Positions 1 through 9,239 of a stretch of DNA of 64,000 nt are shown here, in pieces. The stretch covers positions 2,790,001 to 2,854,000 of the forward strand of contig OZ244830.1 of assembly GCA_965220425.1 (NCBI GenBank), in the 5' to 3' direction. The DNA comes from Azophilus sp965220425 (GTDB lineage: Bacteria; Pseudomonadota; Gammaproteobacteria; Pseudomonadales; Azotimanducaceae). A program made the position numbers and the translations under genes. Position 1 is the stretch's first letter. The number at the start of each line of letters is the position of its first letter. The notes beneath the pieces are model-generated. The model was not told the DNA's origin. It did no database searches and was given only the letters and a program-made list of their open reading frames with translations.

Positions 1-1
1 G

Positions 2-652
2 GCGGCCTGGACCATCATCCCGATCAGCCCGGACTGGCCGGAGCACATCGCCGAGAGCAATCTCACCGAGAAGGACGCTTCCTTCATGTACGTGATCGCC
101 ACACACGAGGTATACCCGGGGCATCACCTGCAGCGCCTGTACCAGAACACCCTCGACCGGCCGCTGCGGGTCTACGAGAGCAGCTATTCGAACCAGTCCT
201 GGTGCTACTACATCGAGTGGGAGTTGACGCCGGACCCGAAATACGGCTGGTTCCCGGAGGACAAGCAGGATGTCTACGAGCTGGAATACCTGCGCGCCAA
301 GCTGTGGCGTATGGGCCGGGTGATCATCGACTCCGGCCTGCACACCGGCCGCATGACTTACGGGCAGGCGGTGGACCTCGAGTCGAACACGATCGGTTTC
401 GTGCGGCGAGGTGCGCAGATCAACGTCGACGGCATTACCTCCCGTGTCGGCACCGCCGTGTCCGCGCCGACGGTCGGCTACTTCCAGTGGATGCTGCTGC
501 GCGAAGACTACTTCCAGAAGATGCGCGAACTCGACCAGAAGGGAACGCTGAAGGATTTCCACGACCGGGTCTACAACATCGGCTTCCTGCCGGTCGTGCT
601 GGTCCGCGAGGAAATGTTCCACGATCTCGAACAGGAGTTCGGCAAGGGGTAG
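2..652 (+). CDS. DUF885 family protein, C-terminal part (5' end outside window)
   Basis: The reading frame is open from base 2, so the gene begins upstream of the window. The visible 216 residues are nearly identical to the last third of the complete DUF885 gene that follows at 920. They include the HExxPGHH signature typical of DUF885 proteins, which are putative zinc metallopeptidases, often exported. The two genes form a tandem duplication separated by about 270 bp. The final residues match those of the second copy almost exactly, which points to a recent duplication or gene conversion. The substrate is unknown. Confidence 0.85.
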   Translation, partial: AAWTIIPISPDWPEHIAESNLTEKDASFMYVIATHEVYPGHHLQRLYQNTLDRPLRVYESSYSNQSWCYYIEWELTPDPKYGWFPEDKQDVYELEYLRAKLWRMGRVIIDSGLHTGRMTYGQAVDLESNTIGFVRRGAQINVDGITSRVGTAVSAPTVGYFQWMLLREDYFQKMRELDQKGTLKDFHDRVYNIGFLPVVLVREEMFHDLEQEFGKG

Positions 653-729
653 CCCGCATCCGACACCAACTTCCTGCCGCGGACGCCGATGCACTTGCCT
701 CACATGACCGTGCTCCCTCCGGGCGCCTT

Positions 730-747
730 GACGTACTCAAGTACGTC
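730..747. repeat. Short palindrome between the two DUF885 genes
   Basis: Eight-base arms, GACGTACT and AGTACGTC, are separated by two bases. There is no following T-tract, so it does not look like a standard terminator. It could be an operator for the downstream gene. No function can be assigned. Confidence 0.35.
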
Positions 748-919
748 GTCGGCACACCTTTCCCCGCAGGCGATCAGCGGGGGAGCGATTGCGGTCATAA
801 TTTGTCTTGTTCGATGATAAATCACGAAAATCGGCACCTTGCGTTTTCCCTGCGCCACATGTCACTGGGCGATCACCGGGAATGAGGCGCCGACTTACCG
901 AGTGACGGGAGAAAAGCAC

Positions 920-2698
920 ATGCGCACAAATAACTTTCTCGTGATGGTTTCCGTCGCGACGCTCCTTGCCGCCGGCGCGGTTCCCGGCATGGGGCAGGAA
1001 CGTCTCGACCCGGGATTCGAGGCGCTGGTCGACCGCTACCTGGAGGAAGTGCGCGGCGTTGGCGCCGACCCCGAGCCGGACACGATGAGCGCGGACAGTT
1101 TCGCGCGCCGGGTGCGGGTATCCCGCGACCTGCTCGGCGAGCTCGAGGCGATCGACCGCGGCAAGCTCGCTTTCGTGCAGGACATCGACTGGCGCTTCCT
1201 GAAGAGCCTGCTCGAGGCAAGCATCATCGAAGGCGAGCGCGTGCAGCGCTGGCGCCAGGATCCGAAGCTCTACCTCAATAACCGCGACGTCGTCTACAAG
1301 ATCCTCGCCGACCCGAGGCCCGTGGACACCCGGGCCGCCGAACTCGTCGACGACCTCGCATTGCTGCAGGTGCGCCTGGGCAATGCCGAGACCAATCTCG
1401 ATCAGCACATTGCGCGCTGGGTGGAATTGGCCAACGATTTCGTTGACGGCTTCGCGCTCGTATTGCAGAACGAACTGCCCCAGTTCGCCGAGCGCGTGTC
1501 GGATGGCGCGTTGCGCGACCGGCTGCTCACCGCCGGCAACGACGGTATTGCCGCCCTCGCGGAATATCGCGGTTTCCTCAACGAGGACCTGCCGCAGCGG
1601 GAGCAGGGCGACTACGCCATCGGCTCGGAAGTCTTCAATGCGCTGATGGAGAAGAAATACCTTTTTCCCGAGAACAGTATCCACTTGCGCCGGATTGCAC
1701 GTGGCGCCCCGGGATTCAACCGGATTCCGAATTATCACGACTGGGGTTGGAAGCAGTTCAACATCGTACTGCGCCACCTGGCGGTCAAGGCGCGCAGAAT
1801 AGATCCGGAGCGCACCTGGCTCGAGATCATCAAGAGCGAGAAGCAGGAGCATTTTTTCGCCGAGCAACTCGTCTACAAGCACCTGGAGGCGACCCGCGCG
1901 ACGCGTGACTGGGTGATCGACAACGACCTGGTCACCATTCCCTGGGACGACGACGACGCCATCATGGAAGCGGCCGACCCCAGCCTGTGGGCATCGCAAT
2001 GGTGGGGTTGGGGCCCGGGCGTGCCCGTCGCCTCGCCGTTCCGGAAGGCGGCCTGGACCATCATTCCGGTCAGCCCGGACTGGCCCGAGTACATCGCCGA
2101 GGGCAACCTCCGCGAGAAAGACGCTTCCTTCATGTACGTGATCGCGACCCACGAGGTATACCCGGGGCATCACCTGCAGCGTCTTTACCAGAACACCCTC
2201 GACCGGCCGTTGCGGGTCTACGAGAGCAGCTATTCGAACCAGTCCTGGTGTTACTACATCGAGTGGGACCTGACACCGGACCCGAAATACGGCTGGTTCC
2301 CGGAGGACAAGCAGGATGTCTACGAGCTGGAATATCTGCGCGCCAAACTTTGGCGTATGGGCAGGGTGATCATCGACTCCGGCCTGCACACCGGCCGCAT
2401 GACGTACGAGCAGGCGCTGGACCTCGAGTCGAACACGATCGGCTTCGTGCGCCGCGGTGCGCAGATCAACATCGACGGCATCGTATCCCGGGTCGGCACC
2501 ACCATGTCCGCGCCGACGGTCGGCTACTTCCAGTGGATGCTGCTGCGCGAAGACTACTTCCAGAAGATGCGCGAACTCGACCAGAAGGGAACGCTGAAGG
2601 ATTTCCACGACCGGGTCTACAACATCGGCTTCCTGCCGATCGTGCTGGTCCGCGAGGAAATGTTCCACGATCTCGAACAGGAGTTTGGCAAGGGCTAG
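920..2698 (+). CDS. DUF885 family putative metallopeptidase, exported
   Basis: 592 residues, close to the usual length of the family. The ATG at 920 is chosen because it follows a GGGAG ribosome site and starts a convincing signal peptide (charged start, hydrophobic stretch, Ala-rich end), so the product is probably periplasmic. The signature HEVYPGHH lies at residues 411-418. It resembles a zincin active site, with H411, E412 and H417 as candidate zinc and catalytic residues. The family is known as DUF885; peptide or dipeptide hydrolysis is an inference. It stands between a partial paralogue and a quinoprotein gene in the same direction, and could be cotranscribed with the latter (23 bp gap). 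Confidence 0.88.
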   Translation: MRTNNFLVMVSVATLLAAGAVPGMGQERLDPGFEALVDRYLEEVRGVGADPEPDTMSADSFARRVRVSRDLLGELEAIDRGKLAFVQDIDWRFLKSLLEASIIEGERVQRWRQDPKLYLNNRDVVYKILADPRPVDTRAAELVDDLALLQVRLGNAETNLDQHIARWVELANDFVDGFALVLQNELPQFAERVSDGALRDRLLTAGNDGIAALAEYRGFLNEDLPQREQGDYAIGSEVFNALMEKKYLFPENSIHLRRIARGAPGFNRIPNYHDWGWKQFNIVLRHLAVKARRIDPERTWLEIIKSEKQEHFFAEQLVYKHLEATRATRDWVIDNDLVTIPWDDDDAIMEAADPSLWASQWWGWGPGVPVASPFRKAAWTIIPVSPDWPEYIAEGNLREKDASFMYVIATHEVYPGHHLQRLYQNTLDRPLRVYESSYSNQSWCYYIEWDLTPDPKYGWFPEDKQDVYELEYLRAKLWRMGRVIIDSGLHTGRMTYEQALDLESNTIGFVRRGAQINIDGIVSRVGTTMSAPTVGYFQWMLLREDYFQKMRELDQKGTLKDFHDRVYNIGFLPIVLVREEMFHDLEQEFGKG

Positions 2699-2721
2699 CA
2701 GTCCGACCAGGAGATTGGCGC

Positions 2722-4845
2722 ATGACGTTCCCTCCACGCTGCCTGGTGGCGTCGCTCGCGAGCCTGCTGGCGACTCTGCCGGCACTGGCAGCAGAACCGG
2801 GCGGACGGCCGCAACGCGAGGGTCCCGCGCCACCCACGATAATCGTGACCGCACCGATGCTGGAGCGGGGCAAGGCGATATACGGGTCTGTCTGCACGGC
2901 CTGCCATGCCCCCGACGGCGCCGGCCTTGCCGTGGTCGGGCAGGGCCCCGAGCTGACGCCGCCCGACCTGGGGGACCCGGGTTTCATGAGGTTGCGTTCG
3001 GATATGGATGTCGCGAACATCATCCAGCACGGCGGCTTTCGAATGCCGGCGCTTCCGCACCTTCGAGGCGACGACCTGGTCGCCCTGGTCGCCTGGGTTC
3101 GCAGCCTGAGCTGGCCAGAGATCAAGATGATCGATCTGCAGCTTCTCGCGCAGGAAACGGTCGAGGATTTCAAGCCGGTTACCAGGGCCATGCTCGAAGA
3201 CCCGCCCGACGGCGACTGGCTGATGTTTCGCCGCACCTACGATGGCTGGGCCCACAGTCCGCTCGACCAGGTGAACCGGGACAACGTGGGAGAACTGCGC
3301 ATGGCCTGGTCCCGCGCAGGGGAGCCGGGCGGCCAGTACACGACGCCGCTGGTAGTCGCGGGCACCATGTACGTGCAGCAGCCGGGCGACGTCATCCAGG
3401 CGCTCGACGCGACCACCGGTCGCCTGATCTGGGAATATCGGCGCCAGCGTGAGGACGACAGCCGTTCGCGCAACCGCCGCAACCTGGCGATCTACGGGCA
3501 CCGGCTGTTCCACCTGACCGACGACCAGCATCTAATCGCGCTCGATGCGCGCACCGGCGCACTCCTCTGGGAATCCGAAGAACGGGCCGGCGATGCCGGA
3601 ATCGGTCACGTGGGTGGCCCGATGGTGGCCGCGGGCGTCGTCGTCAGCAGCCGTTCCTGCTCGGCACGCGGCGGCCCCGACAGCTGTTACCTGGCCGGGC
3701 ACGACCCGGAAACCGGCCGCGAGCTGTGGCATCGGCGGACCATCCCGAAGCCCGGCGAACCGGGAGACGACAGTTGGGGCGGCTTGCCCGACGAGCGGCG
3801 CTGGCATGTCGGCACCTGGGGCAACGTGCCGAGCTATGACCCGGAGCTCGGGCTCCTGTACTGGGGCACTTCGGTGCCGCAGCCATCGCTGGAGCGACTG
3901 CGCGGTACCACGGGACGCGATGTGCTGTACTCCAACAGCACCCTGGCGACCGATCCTGCGACGGGCGCCCTGGCCTGGTACTACCAGCACCTGCCGCGCG
4001 ACAACTGGGATCTCGACCATGTTTTCGAACGCTACCTGGTCGACGTGGCAGTGGCGCCGGATCCCGCCGAAGTGCCCTGGATCAATCCCCGAATCAAGCC
4101 CGGGGAGCTCCGGCGCGTGGTGACGGGCATTCCCGGCAAGACGGGTATCGTCTACACGCTCGACCGGAAGACGGGCGAGTTCCTGTGGGCGCGGGAAACG
4201 CTGCACCAGAACGTCATCACGTCCATCGACGGCAGCGGCGAGGTGCACATCGATGAAGACATGGTCGTCGGCCCGTTCGAGGAGATCCTGGTCTGCCCGT
4301 CGCTTGGAGGCGGGAAAAACTGGCCGGCGGGCTCGTACAGCCCGCTCACCGGCCTGATGTACCAGCCGCAACAGAACCTGTGCCACCTGCAGACCGGCTA
4401 CACCGAGACGCCCACGGCCGAGGACGGCTACGCGACGAGCTGGCTGGTCGTCCAGGACCCGGCGGTAACCGGCGACCCGTACCCGGTCGGGCGCATCGAT
4501 GCCATCAACGTCTCAACCGGCCGCCAGGCCTGGCGGCACGAGCAGCGTGCCGCGGTTCTCGGCACGGCCGTATCGACGGCGGGCGGCCTGCTGTTCACCG
4601 GCGACATCGACCGGCGCTTCATGGCGCTCGACGACAGCACGGGCGAGGTGCTCTGGCAGGCGATCGTCAGCGCGCCGGTCTCGGGCAGCGCCGTGTCCTA
4701 CGCGGTGGGCGGGCGCCAGTACGTCGCAGTCGCAGTCGGTGGCGGCACGGCGTCGCCGGAACGCCGCGCCCTGTCCATCCACACCGAACTGAAACCGCCG
4801 CGCGACAGCCCGGCGCTGTTCGTTTTCGCGTTGCCGGCACGCTAG
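2722..4845 (+). CDS. Cytochrome c / PQQ-type beta-propeller dehydrogenase fusion
   Basis: 707 residues beginning with a signal peptide. The ATG at 2722 lies 8 bp after an AGGAG ribosome site. A c-type haem motif CTACH is at residues 58-62, with a probable Met ligand near residue 108. After it comes a quinoprotein beta-propeller (about residues 165-700) with repeated segments of the form 'ALDATTGRLIWEY'. The family oxidises alcohols or sugars with PQQ in the periplasm and passes electrons to haem. Here the haem domain is N-terminal, whereas in type II quinohaemoprotein alcohol dehydrogenases it is C-terminal. No PQQ synthesis gene is nearby. The substrate cannot be read from the sequence. Confidence 0.88.
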   Translation: MTFPPRCLVASLASLLATLPALAAEPGGRPQREGPAPPTIIVTAPMLERGKAIYGSVCTACHAPDGAGLAVVGQGPELTPPDLGDPGFMRLRSDMDVANIIQHGGFRMPALPHLRGDDLVALVAWVRSLSWPEIKMIDLQLLAQETVEDFKPVTRAMLEDPPDGDWLMFRRTYDGWAHSPLDQVNRDNVGELRMAWSRAGEPGGQYTTPLVVAGTMYVQQPGDVIQALDATTGRLIWEYRRQREDDSRSRNRRNLAIYGHRLFHLTDDQHLIALDARTGALLWESEERAGDAGIGHVGGPMVAAGVVVSSRSCSARGGPDSCYLAGHDPETGRELWHRRTIPKPGEPGDDSWGGLPDERRWHVGTWGNVPSYDPELGLLYWGTSVPQPSLERLRGTTGRDVLYSNSTLATDPATGALAWYYQHLPRDNWDLDHVFERYLVDVAVAPDPAEVPWINPRIKPGELRRVVTGIPGKTGIVYTLDRKTGEFLWARETLHQNVITSIDGSGEVHIDEDMVVGPFEEILVCPSLGGGKNWPAGSYSPLTGLMYQPQQNLCHLQTGYTETPTAEDGYATSWLVVQDPAVTGDPYPVGRIDAINVSTGRQAWRHEQRAAVLGTAVSTAGGLLFTGDIDRRFMALDDSTGEVLWQAIVSAPVSGSAVSYAVGGRQYVAVAVGGGTASPERRALSIHTELKPPRDSPALFVFALPAR

Positions 4846-5035
4846 TCATCGTCGCCTTAGACGCCGCCGAGGCAGCACATTGGGCGGATTCTCGGCGAAT
4901 GCCCGCCATGCGAGACATAGCAGCACAATTGACAGAAGAGCTTTCAATCTTCGCAGAACCTGCATCGGGCTTCCCAATCCGGCTCACACGCACTCCTACG
5001 AAGGCTTTACTCCCAAGCCATGGCTACCAAGCGGC

Positions 5036-5170
5036 TCAGAAGCTGTAGTCGAGCGACACGCCGTAGGTTCTGGGTTCCTGATACATGCCCGTACCGCCCC
5101 GGCTGCCGAACGCACTGCGGAACTGCGCGTAGGTCAGCGAGTTGTTGTCGGTAAGGTTTGGGAATTATAT
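5036..5170 (-). pseudogene. TonB-dependent receptor, C-terminal remnant
   Basis: About 40 codons read on the minus strand end in YGVSLDYSF and a stop. An aromatic C-terminal residue after a beta-strand is the usual end of an outer-membrane TonB receptor. An in-frame TAA lies just upstream and the rest of the gene is absent. Too short to translate as a useful protein. Confidence 0.6.
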
Positions 5171-5192
5171 ACTTAAGTCACCAAACCACTAT

Positions 5193-5227
5193 ATATTGTG
5201 TCAAAACAACTTTGATAGACACAATAT
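5193..5227. repeat. 10-bp perfect inverted repeat in AT-rich spacer
   Basis: ATATTGTGTC at 5193-5202 is mirrored by GACACAATAT at 5218-5227, with a 15-base spacer; the symmetry continues imperfectly outward. The surrounding 150 bp is much richer in AT than its neighbours. It could be an operator or the end of a lost mobile element. Confidence 0.5.
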
Positions 5228-5354
5228 GTGGTGTATTTGTCACTATTCGATATAATCCCCCTTCGATAAACCCTTCCTCACGGCATTCAGCGCTTCCGAT
5301 CCGGGAAGTGCGGCGATTCGTTTCCGGGAGGAAATTCCCGGTGCGAAAAATCAG

Positions 5355-5456
5355 AACCACGTGACCATCAAAGACGCCAGACATTTCCCTCAGGATGACC
5401 GTGGCGAAGAACTGGCCCGGGTGGTTATCGATTTCATCAAGGCGAACCCGCTATGA
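5355..5456 (+). pseudogene. Haloalkane dehalogenase-like alpha/beta hydrolase, C-terminal remnant
   Basis: About 33 codons ending in TGA at 5454. The segment contains a histidine followed by a typical C-terminal helix (ARHFPQDD, then ELARVVIDFI), like the end of haloalkane dehalogenase-type hydrolases. Nothing of the upstream catalytic domain is present. Confidence 0.5.
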
Positions 5457-5462
5457 ATCACA

Positions 5463-5566
5463 CTGGCGCCCATGACCTGGATGCAGCGCTTGAAACGGGT
5501 CTTCGCAATGGACATCGAGACCTGCCCCAAGCGCGGCGTACTGCCGCACTTGGGGCAGGTCTCGGC
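5463..5566 (+). pseudogene. IS91-type transposase C-terminal remnant
   Basis: The reading frame gives MTWMQRLKRVF and then DIETCP, the LKRVF..DIE.CP segment found near the C-terminus of IS91-family (Y2) transposases. Similar pieces occur near 10,600, 20,050 and 27,540. A perfect 15-bp inverted repeat, GAGACCTGCCCCAAG at 5517-5531 and its complement at 5549-5563, lies inside it and marks a local inversion or fold-back duplication. Confidence 0.55.
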
Positions 5567-5719
5567 GCTTGGTGGCATGGATGCCGCGCTGCGCCGGCGG
5601 GACTTTGGTCGCAACCTTCCCCGATAGCAAACAGAATCGGCCGCACGCGTGCATCATTCGCGCGCGCATCGGTGTACGATCAGCAGATCACGGAGTCCGA
5701 GCTGGCAAGGGAGGTGGTC

Positions 5720-6565
5720 ATGGCATTCGTGGAGGTCAATGGCGTCAGGCTCTGGTACGAATCGACGGGCGACGGCGCCCCGGTGGTTCACATCCACGGC
5801 GCGGGCTTCGGCCACTTCAATTTCGCCACCGCGACGCCGATCGCGTCGAAATACTTTCGCTGTATCGATTTCGATATGCGGGGCTACGGACAGTCGGATA
5901 AACCCATCCAACCCTACGACATGGAGGTGTGGGCGGACGATGTGGCCGGCCTCATGGATGTGCTCGACATCGAACGCGCCCATATCCACGGCACGTCAAT
6001 GGGCGGAATGATCGCCCAGGTCTTCGGCGCCAAGTACGCCGACCGGACGGACCGGCTCGTCATCAACTGCGCGGCCGCGAAGCTCGACCTCGCCGGTCGC
6101 CTCACCTTCCAGAACTGGATCGATATCTCGGAGGCCTATGGCTGCGGCGGCCGCACGCTGGCCGAGATGATCGCGGTGCAGGCGCTCTCGCGAAAATTTC
6201 TCGACGGACCAAACGGCCCGGGCGCGGTCGACATGATCCAGGACATCCTGGAGCGCTCCAACCGCAGAGAGGTCTACCAGCGGGCCTGCCGCGCGATGAT
6301 GGAGATGGACCTCCGGCCCTACGCCAAACAGATCAAGGCGCCGACACTCGTCATCGGCGGCGACGAGGACATCATGACTCCGTGGGAGGTGGGCGAGACC
6401 GGGGCGGGTCAGACCTGGCTCGCGGAGAACGTCCCGAACGCCGTCCAGCACGTGATCCGGGGCTCGAATCACTCGACGCTCTTCGACAACACCGAGGAGA
6501 ACATGCGGGTGGTGGTCAACTTCCTCGGCGGTCGCAACGACCTCCTCGCGCCACTGCCGGACTAA
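5720..6565 (+). CDS. Alpha/beta hydrolase
   Basis: 281 residues. The ATG at 5720 follows a GGGAGGTGG ribosome site; the longer open frame upstream is IS debris and is not used. The oxyanion loop HGAG is at residues 26-29, the nucleophile elbow GTSMGG puts the serine at 93, and the acid and histidine are probably Asp217 and His251. It is a soluble, cytoplasmic-type serine hydrolase. The family includes dehalogenases, esterases and lactonases, and the substrate is not evident. It stands alone among remnants. Confidence 0.85.
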   Translation: MAFVEVNGVRLWYESTGDGAPVVHIHGAGFGHFNFATATPIASKYFRCIDFDMRGYGQSDKPIQPYDMEVWADDVAGLMDVLDIERAHIHGTSMGGMIAQVFGAKYADRTDRLVINCAAAKLDLAGRLTFQNWIDISEAYGCGGRTLAEMIAVQALSRKFLDGPNGPGAVDMIQDILERSNRREVYQRACRAMMEMDLRPYAKQIKAPTLVIGGDEDIMTPWEVGETGAGQTWLAENVPNAVQHVIRGSNHSTLFDNTEENMRVVVNFLGGRNDLLAPLPD

Positions 6566-6574
6566 GGCGCCGGC

Positions 6575-6862
6575 AAGGGCTCAGCCTCCGGGCGCCGCTG
6601 CCGCCCGTGCCGATGACCCTGGCGCCGTAGTGCTTGCCGAGTTCCACCGCCGCCATTCCGACGCCGCCGTGGGCGAGCAGCCACTCCCCGGTGCTGGCGC
6701 TTGCCCTGAACCATCGTCAGGTCGGGAAAGTTGACGGCGCAAGCCATCACGCGCACCTGCACTTCCCCCGGCCCTGGATCGGTCAGGTCGATCTCCTCGA
6801 GCCTGACCGAGGCGAAGTCCTCGCTGGTTTCATGACCGCGGACTGTTCCTATGCGCCCCAAC
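6575..6862 (-). pseudogene. NADPH:quinone oxidoreductase-like (MDR) gene remnant
   Basis: The minus strand reads VRLEEIDLTDPGPGEVQVRV and then NFPDLTMVQGK, the N-terminal GroES-like part of medium-chain dehydrogenases. It then jumps, in another frame, to GEWLLAHGGVGMAAVELGKH, part of the nucleotide-binding fold. The middle of the gene has been deleted and both ends are lost. Confidence 0.65.
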
Positions 6863-7028
6863 CTGCCTGATGCCTCCGATCGTCCGTGGGAAAACTCCGG
6901 CCTGAAGATACACCGGGCCCGTAGCGTTAGTAGCAAGTGCGCGGGCTTCCGGCGATGTGGACTCGCGCGAGGCATTCCGTCGAGGAAATCGATCCTGGCC
7001 GGGCGGTTATTCTTCTTCTGCGCCGGTA

Positions 7029-7529
7029 TCAGCCTGCGGGTTCAACAAGAAAGATGTGCACATTTTCCTGGCCGGGGCTGCGCCAACCCGGGTATTTGTC
7101 GACAAAGGCCTGGTAAACCGGAGTCCTGATGCTTTCGTCGTCGATATGTCTGAGCGTCCGATCGAACAATCGATCCCCGATTTTCAACCGCACCCGGGGG
7201 TCTCGCAATACATTCTGGTTCCAGGCTCTCTTATCCGGAAAATTGCCCCCACCGCGGTAGGAGGAGAACAGGTAAAAATCGCCGTCGTATACCGCACACC
7301 ATACGGTGACTGAGTGTGGAATCCCGTAGGCGGTATTGGTCTGCATGAATATTTCCCCGAACTGATTGGTGAAGTCCCAATCGGTTACGGGCTCAGTGAC
7401 AAGTTCTCCAGTAACCCACAATCCTGGACGCCCATCACGAGGTTCGTATCCGAAAATTCTCAGTGAAGCCAGTGTGATTACCAGCACCAGAATGAGGCCT
7501 ATTCCTGTTATCTTCACATTTTTTTTCAT
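7029..7529 (-). CDS. Membrane-anchored split-barrel (DUF2255/PNPOx-like) protein, copy 1
   Basis: 166 residues from the ATG at 7529. An N-terminal hydrophobic helix (residues 6-24) suggests a signal anchor. The body contains SVTVWCAVYDGDFYLFSSYRG and then RVRLKIGDRLFD, a pattern that resembles DUF2255-type split beta-barrel proteins related to flavin-binding nitroreductases; this assignment is moderate. A near-identical second copy lies at 12,675-13,174 but has a frameshift at its start. Each copy is followed, on the other strand, by a methyltransferase gene, so the two genes were duplicated as a block. Confidence 0.7.
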   Translation of the reverse strand: MKKNVKITGIGLILVLVITLASLRIFGYEPRDGRPGLWVTGELVTEPVTDWDFTNQFGEIFMQTNTAYGIPHSVTVWCAVYDGDFYLFSSYRGGGNFPDKRAWNQNVLRDPRVRLKIGDRLFDRTLRHIDDESIRTPVYQAFVDKYPGWRSPGQENVHIFLVEPAG

Positions 7530-8076
7530 GCAGTAATTCCGTTCAGGCAATCGACTTATTCTACGATAATCTTGCAAGAATCGCGTCAGCCCGCATATTG
7601 CACCAAGGGTCGCGATGATCGCCGGAAATTTTTGCCGGTTGCGCGTGCTCGCGAGCTCAAAGCATAGCCACGCCCATGGTGGAGCGAGCATGTGCGCGCA
7701 ACCGTGAAAAAGACCGGCGAGGGCGCGGCCAGCGCAGTTTGTACCCGGAACAACTTCAGCATACTTGGAAGCAACCGTGAAAAAACAAACAACATTCGAT
7801 ATCTCAATGAGCGGCTTGGTGCAATATGCGGGTTAGATGGCCTTTGAGGAAAAACAATCGAAAAATCTGCAAAGCAACAAGAACGGTCATGGTCGTGGCC
7901 TTGATGATCGCCAACCGCGTGACGTACTCTCCAATTAAAGAGGCGTTTCCGTGGCACATTACGGCGATGGCGAATTCGGCTGACGATGATGCAATCATGC
8001 GCTGGGTAACGACCGTCACCGCTTCAGGTCTCGATGCGCTTGGCAGACGCGAGGTCGGCAGGGCGGTGCGCTACGG
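7530..8076. other. Non-coding stretch upstream of the methyltransferase fragment
   Basis: No supported gene. Part of it (near 7836-7854) matches the short spacer at 13,233-13,254 of the second copy of this block. The rest, roughly 230 bp, is unique to this copy and is either an insertion here or a deletion there. Confidence 0.5.
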
Positions 8077-8490
8077 TTGAAGCCATTGGCTAAGCATGAG
8101 TCTAACTGGGGTTGGCGGCATTACTGGCGTGAGAATCGCCTGGCCGCGTGTGTGCCCGACAACCCGGATTCCGCCGCTGCTATCGAGAGGCATTGGAGCG
8201 GATTCTTTGCGCAGTTTCCCGCGGGCAAACGCGTGCTGGATATCGCTACCGGCAACGGTGTGCTGCTGGTCTGGGGCGCGAGAGCCGCGCGCGCGGCAGG
8301 GCGCGAGTTGACGCTGACCGGTATCGACCTTGCCGATATCGATCCGGCGCGCTTCCTGCCGGAGCACCGGGTCGATCTGGCGGCAGCGCGATTCATCGGC
8401 AATACGGCGGCGGAGTCGTTGCCGTTTGCAGCTTCGATGTGGTGGTCTCGCAATACGGCCTCGAGTATGCGGATCTTGAACTCGCTTTCG
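8077..8490 (+). pseudogene. SAM methyltransferase, N-terminal fragment (copy 1)
   Basis: Codons from the TTG at 8077 are essentially identical to the first 120 codons of the complete methyltransferase at 13,320, including the SAM-binding loop DIATGNG. A small deletion near 8430 shifts the frame and the gene stops at a junction near 8490. There it is joined to an inverted piece of the M24 peptidase gene. Confidence 0.8.
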
Positions 8491-8640
8491 CAATAATCGC
8501 GTGCACGGTCTCCTGGATCTTCCGGTAACGGGGCATCATCTCCGGAATCCTGAGGGCGATGTAGTTCATCGCCAGGCGCGGCTCGCGCCTGACGCGTCGC
8601 AGCAGCTCCGGATCCAGCGCCGCCTCCAGGGCTTCGCGTC
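8491..8640 (-). pseudogene. M24 peptidase internal fragment
   Basis: Read on the minus strand this gives LLRRVRREPRLAMNYIALRI and the adjoining residues, matching an internal part of the complete M24 peptidases at 14,392 and 27,869. Both edges are abrupt joins, to the methyltransferase fragment on one side and to IS91 debris on the other. Confidence 0.75.
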
Positions 8641-8965
8641 CACCCACTATCGCATCGCCATCGGGCCCAACGCCGGCAAGAAGGCGTTGACCCTGCGCAC
8701 CGTCCCGGCTCGGCCGGAGCCGTTCGCGTCAACTTTGCTCGCCAGGCAACCGGGTTTTTCCCTGCACGCCGCAACCCGCTGCGAGGCCAACCAACGTGAC
8801 AAGCTCGAAAAGCTCTGCCGCACCATCACCCGACCCGCCATCGCCAACCAACGGCTCTCGATGAACGAACGTGAGCCAGTCATCGATCGGTTCAAGCAAC
8901 CCTTTCGCGACGGCACGACGCAGGTCGTGCTCGATCCACTCGAACCGCCTGAGGCCCTCTTGTGA
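8641..8965 (+). pseudogene. IS91-family (Y2) transposase fragment
   Basis: About 108 codons contain FSLHAATRCEANQRDKLEKL and FKQPFRDGTTQVVLDPLE, the characteristic region of Y2 rolling-circle IS91 transposases. The N-terminal zinc-finger part and the C-terminal LKRVF segment are missing. Sister fragments lie at 30,075-30,455, 45,593-45,973 and, inverted, 22,245-22,700. Confidence 0.75.
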
Positions 8966-9119
8966 GCGCAACCCTGGAAAACCGGTGCGCGCGGCGTTCC
9001 AGCTCTTCGCAACCATCGAAATCCCAGTCCGCGCCTGTCCGCACAGGCTCCAATCGAGCCCCTCGACATCCAATCGTACTTGCCTCCAAGAACGTTTCGG
9101 ATGGTTATTCTTCCTATGC
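8966..9119 (+). repeat. IS91-associated end segment, copy E1
   Basis: A 154-bp segment ending in GGTTATTCTTCCTATGC (9103-9119). The same segment follows the transposase fragments at 30,456-30,609 and 45,974-46,127, and an inverted copy is at 10,179-10,365. After the motif the sequence becomes unique in every case, so the motif marks an element boundary. Confidence 0.7.
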
Positions 9120-9178
9120 ACCGATCGAGTTAGTTTGACAGTGCCCCCTTGCATCCACGGCAGCGTGGACGCTCCACA

Positions 9179-9206
9179 TTGACAAGGTATCTACACTGGA
9201 TACACT
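9179..9206 (+). promoter_or_regulatory. Promoter with palindromic operator for the MazEF-like pair
   Basis: A perfect -35 TTGACA (9179-9184) is followed by 16 bases and the -10 TACACT (9201-9206). The inverted repeat GTATC-N7-GATAC (9187-9203) fills the spacer, as expected for an autoregulated toxin-antitoxin operon. Transcription would start near 9213. Confidence 0.6.
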
Positions 9207-9239
9207 TGAATGCAACATTCAAAACGAATCGAGAGCGTT

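Noticed and set aside
730..747. Rho-independent terminator after the first DUF885 gene
   Set aside because: Short stem with a 2-base centre and no T-tract.
202..885. Long open frame overlapping the DUF885 fragment in another frame
   Set aside because: Arg/Ala/Gly-rich out-of-frame shadow of a high-GC gene; the DUF885 frame has clear family motifs.
737..2854. 705-codon open frame on the minus strand
   Set aside because: Antisense shadow of the DUF885 gene; no motif and no start signal.
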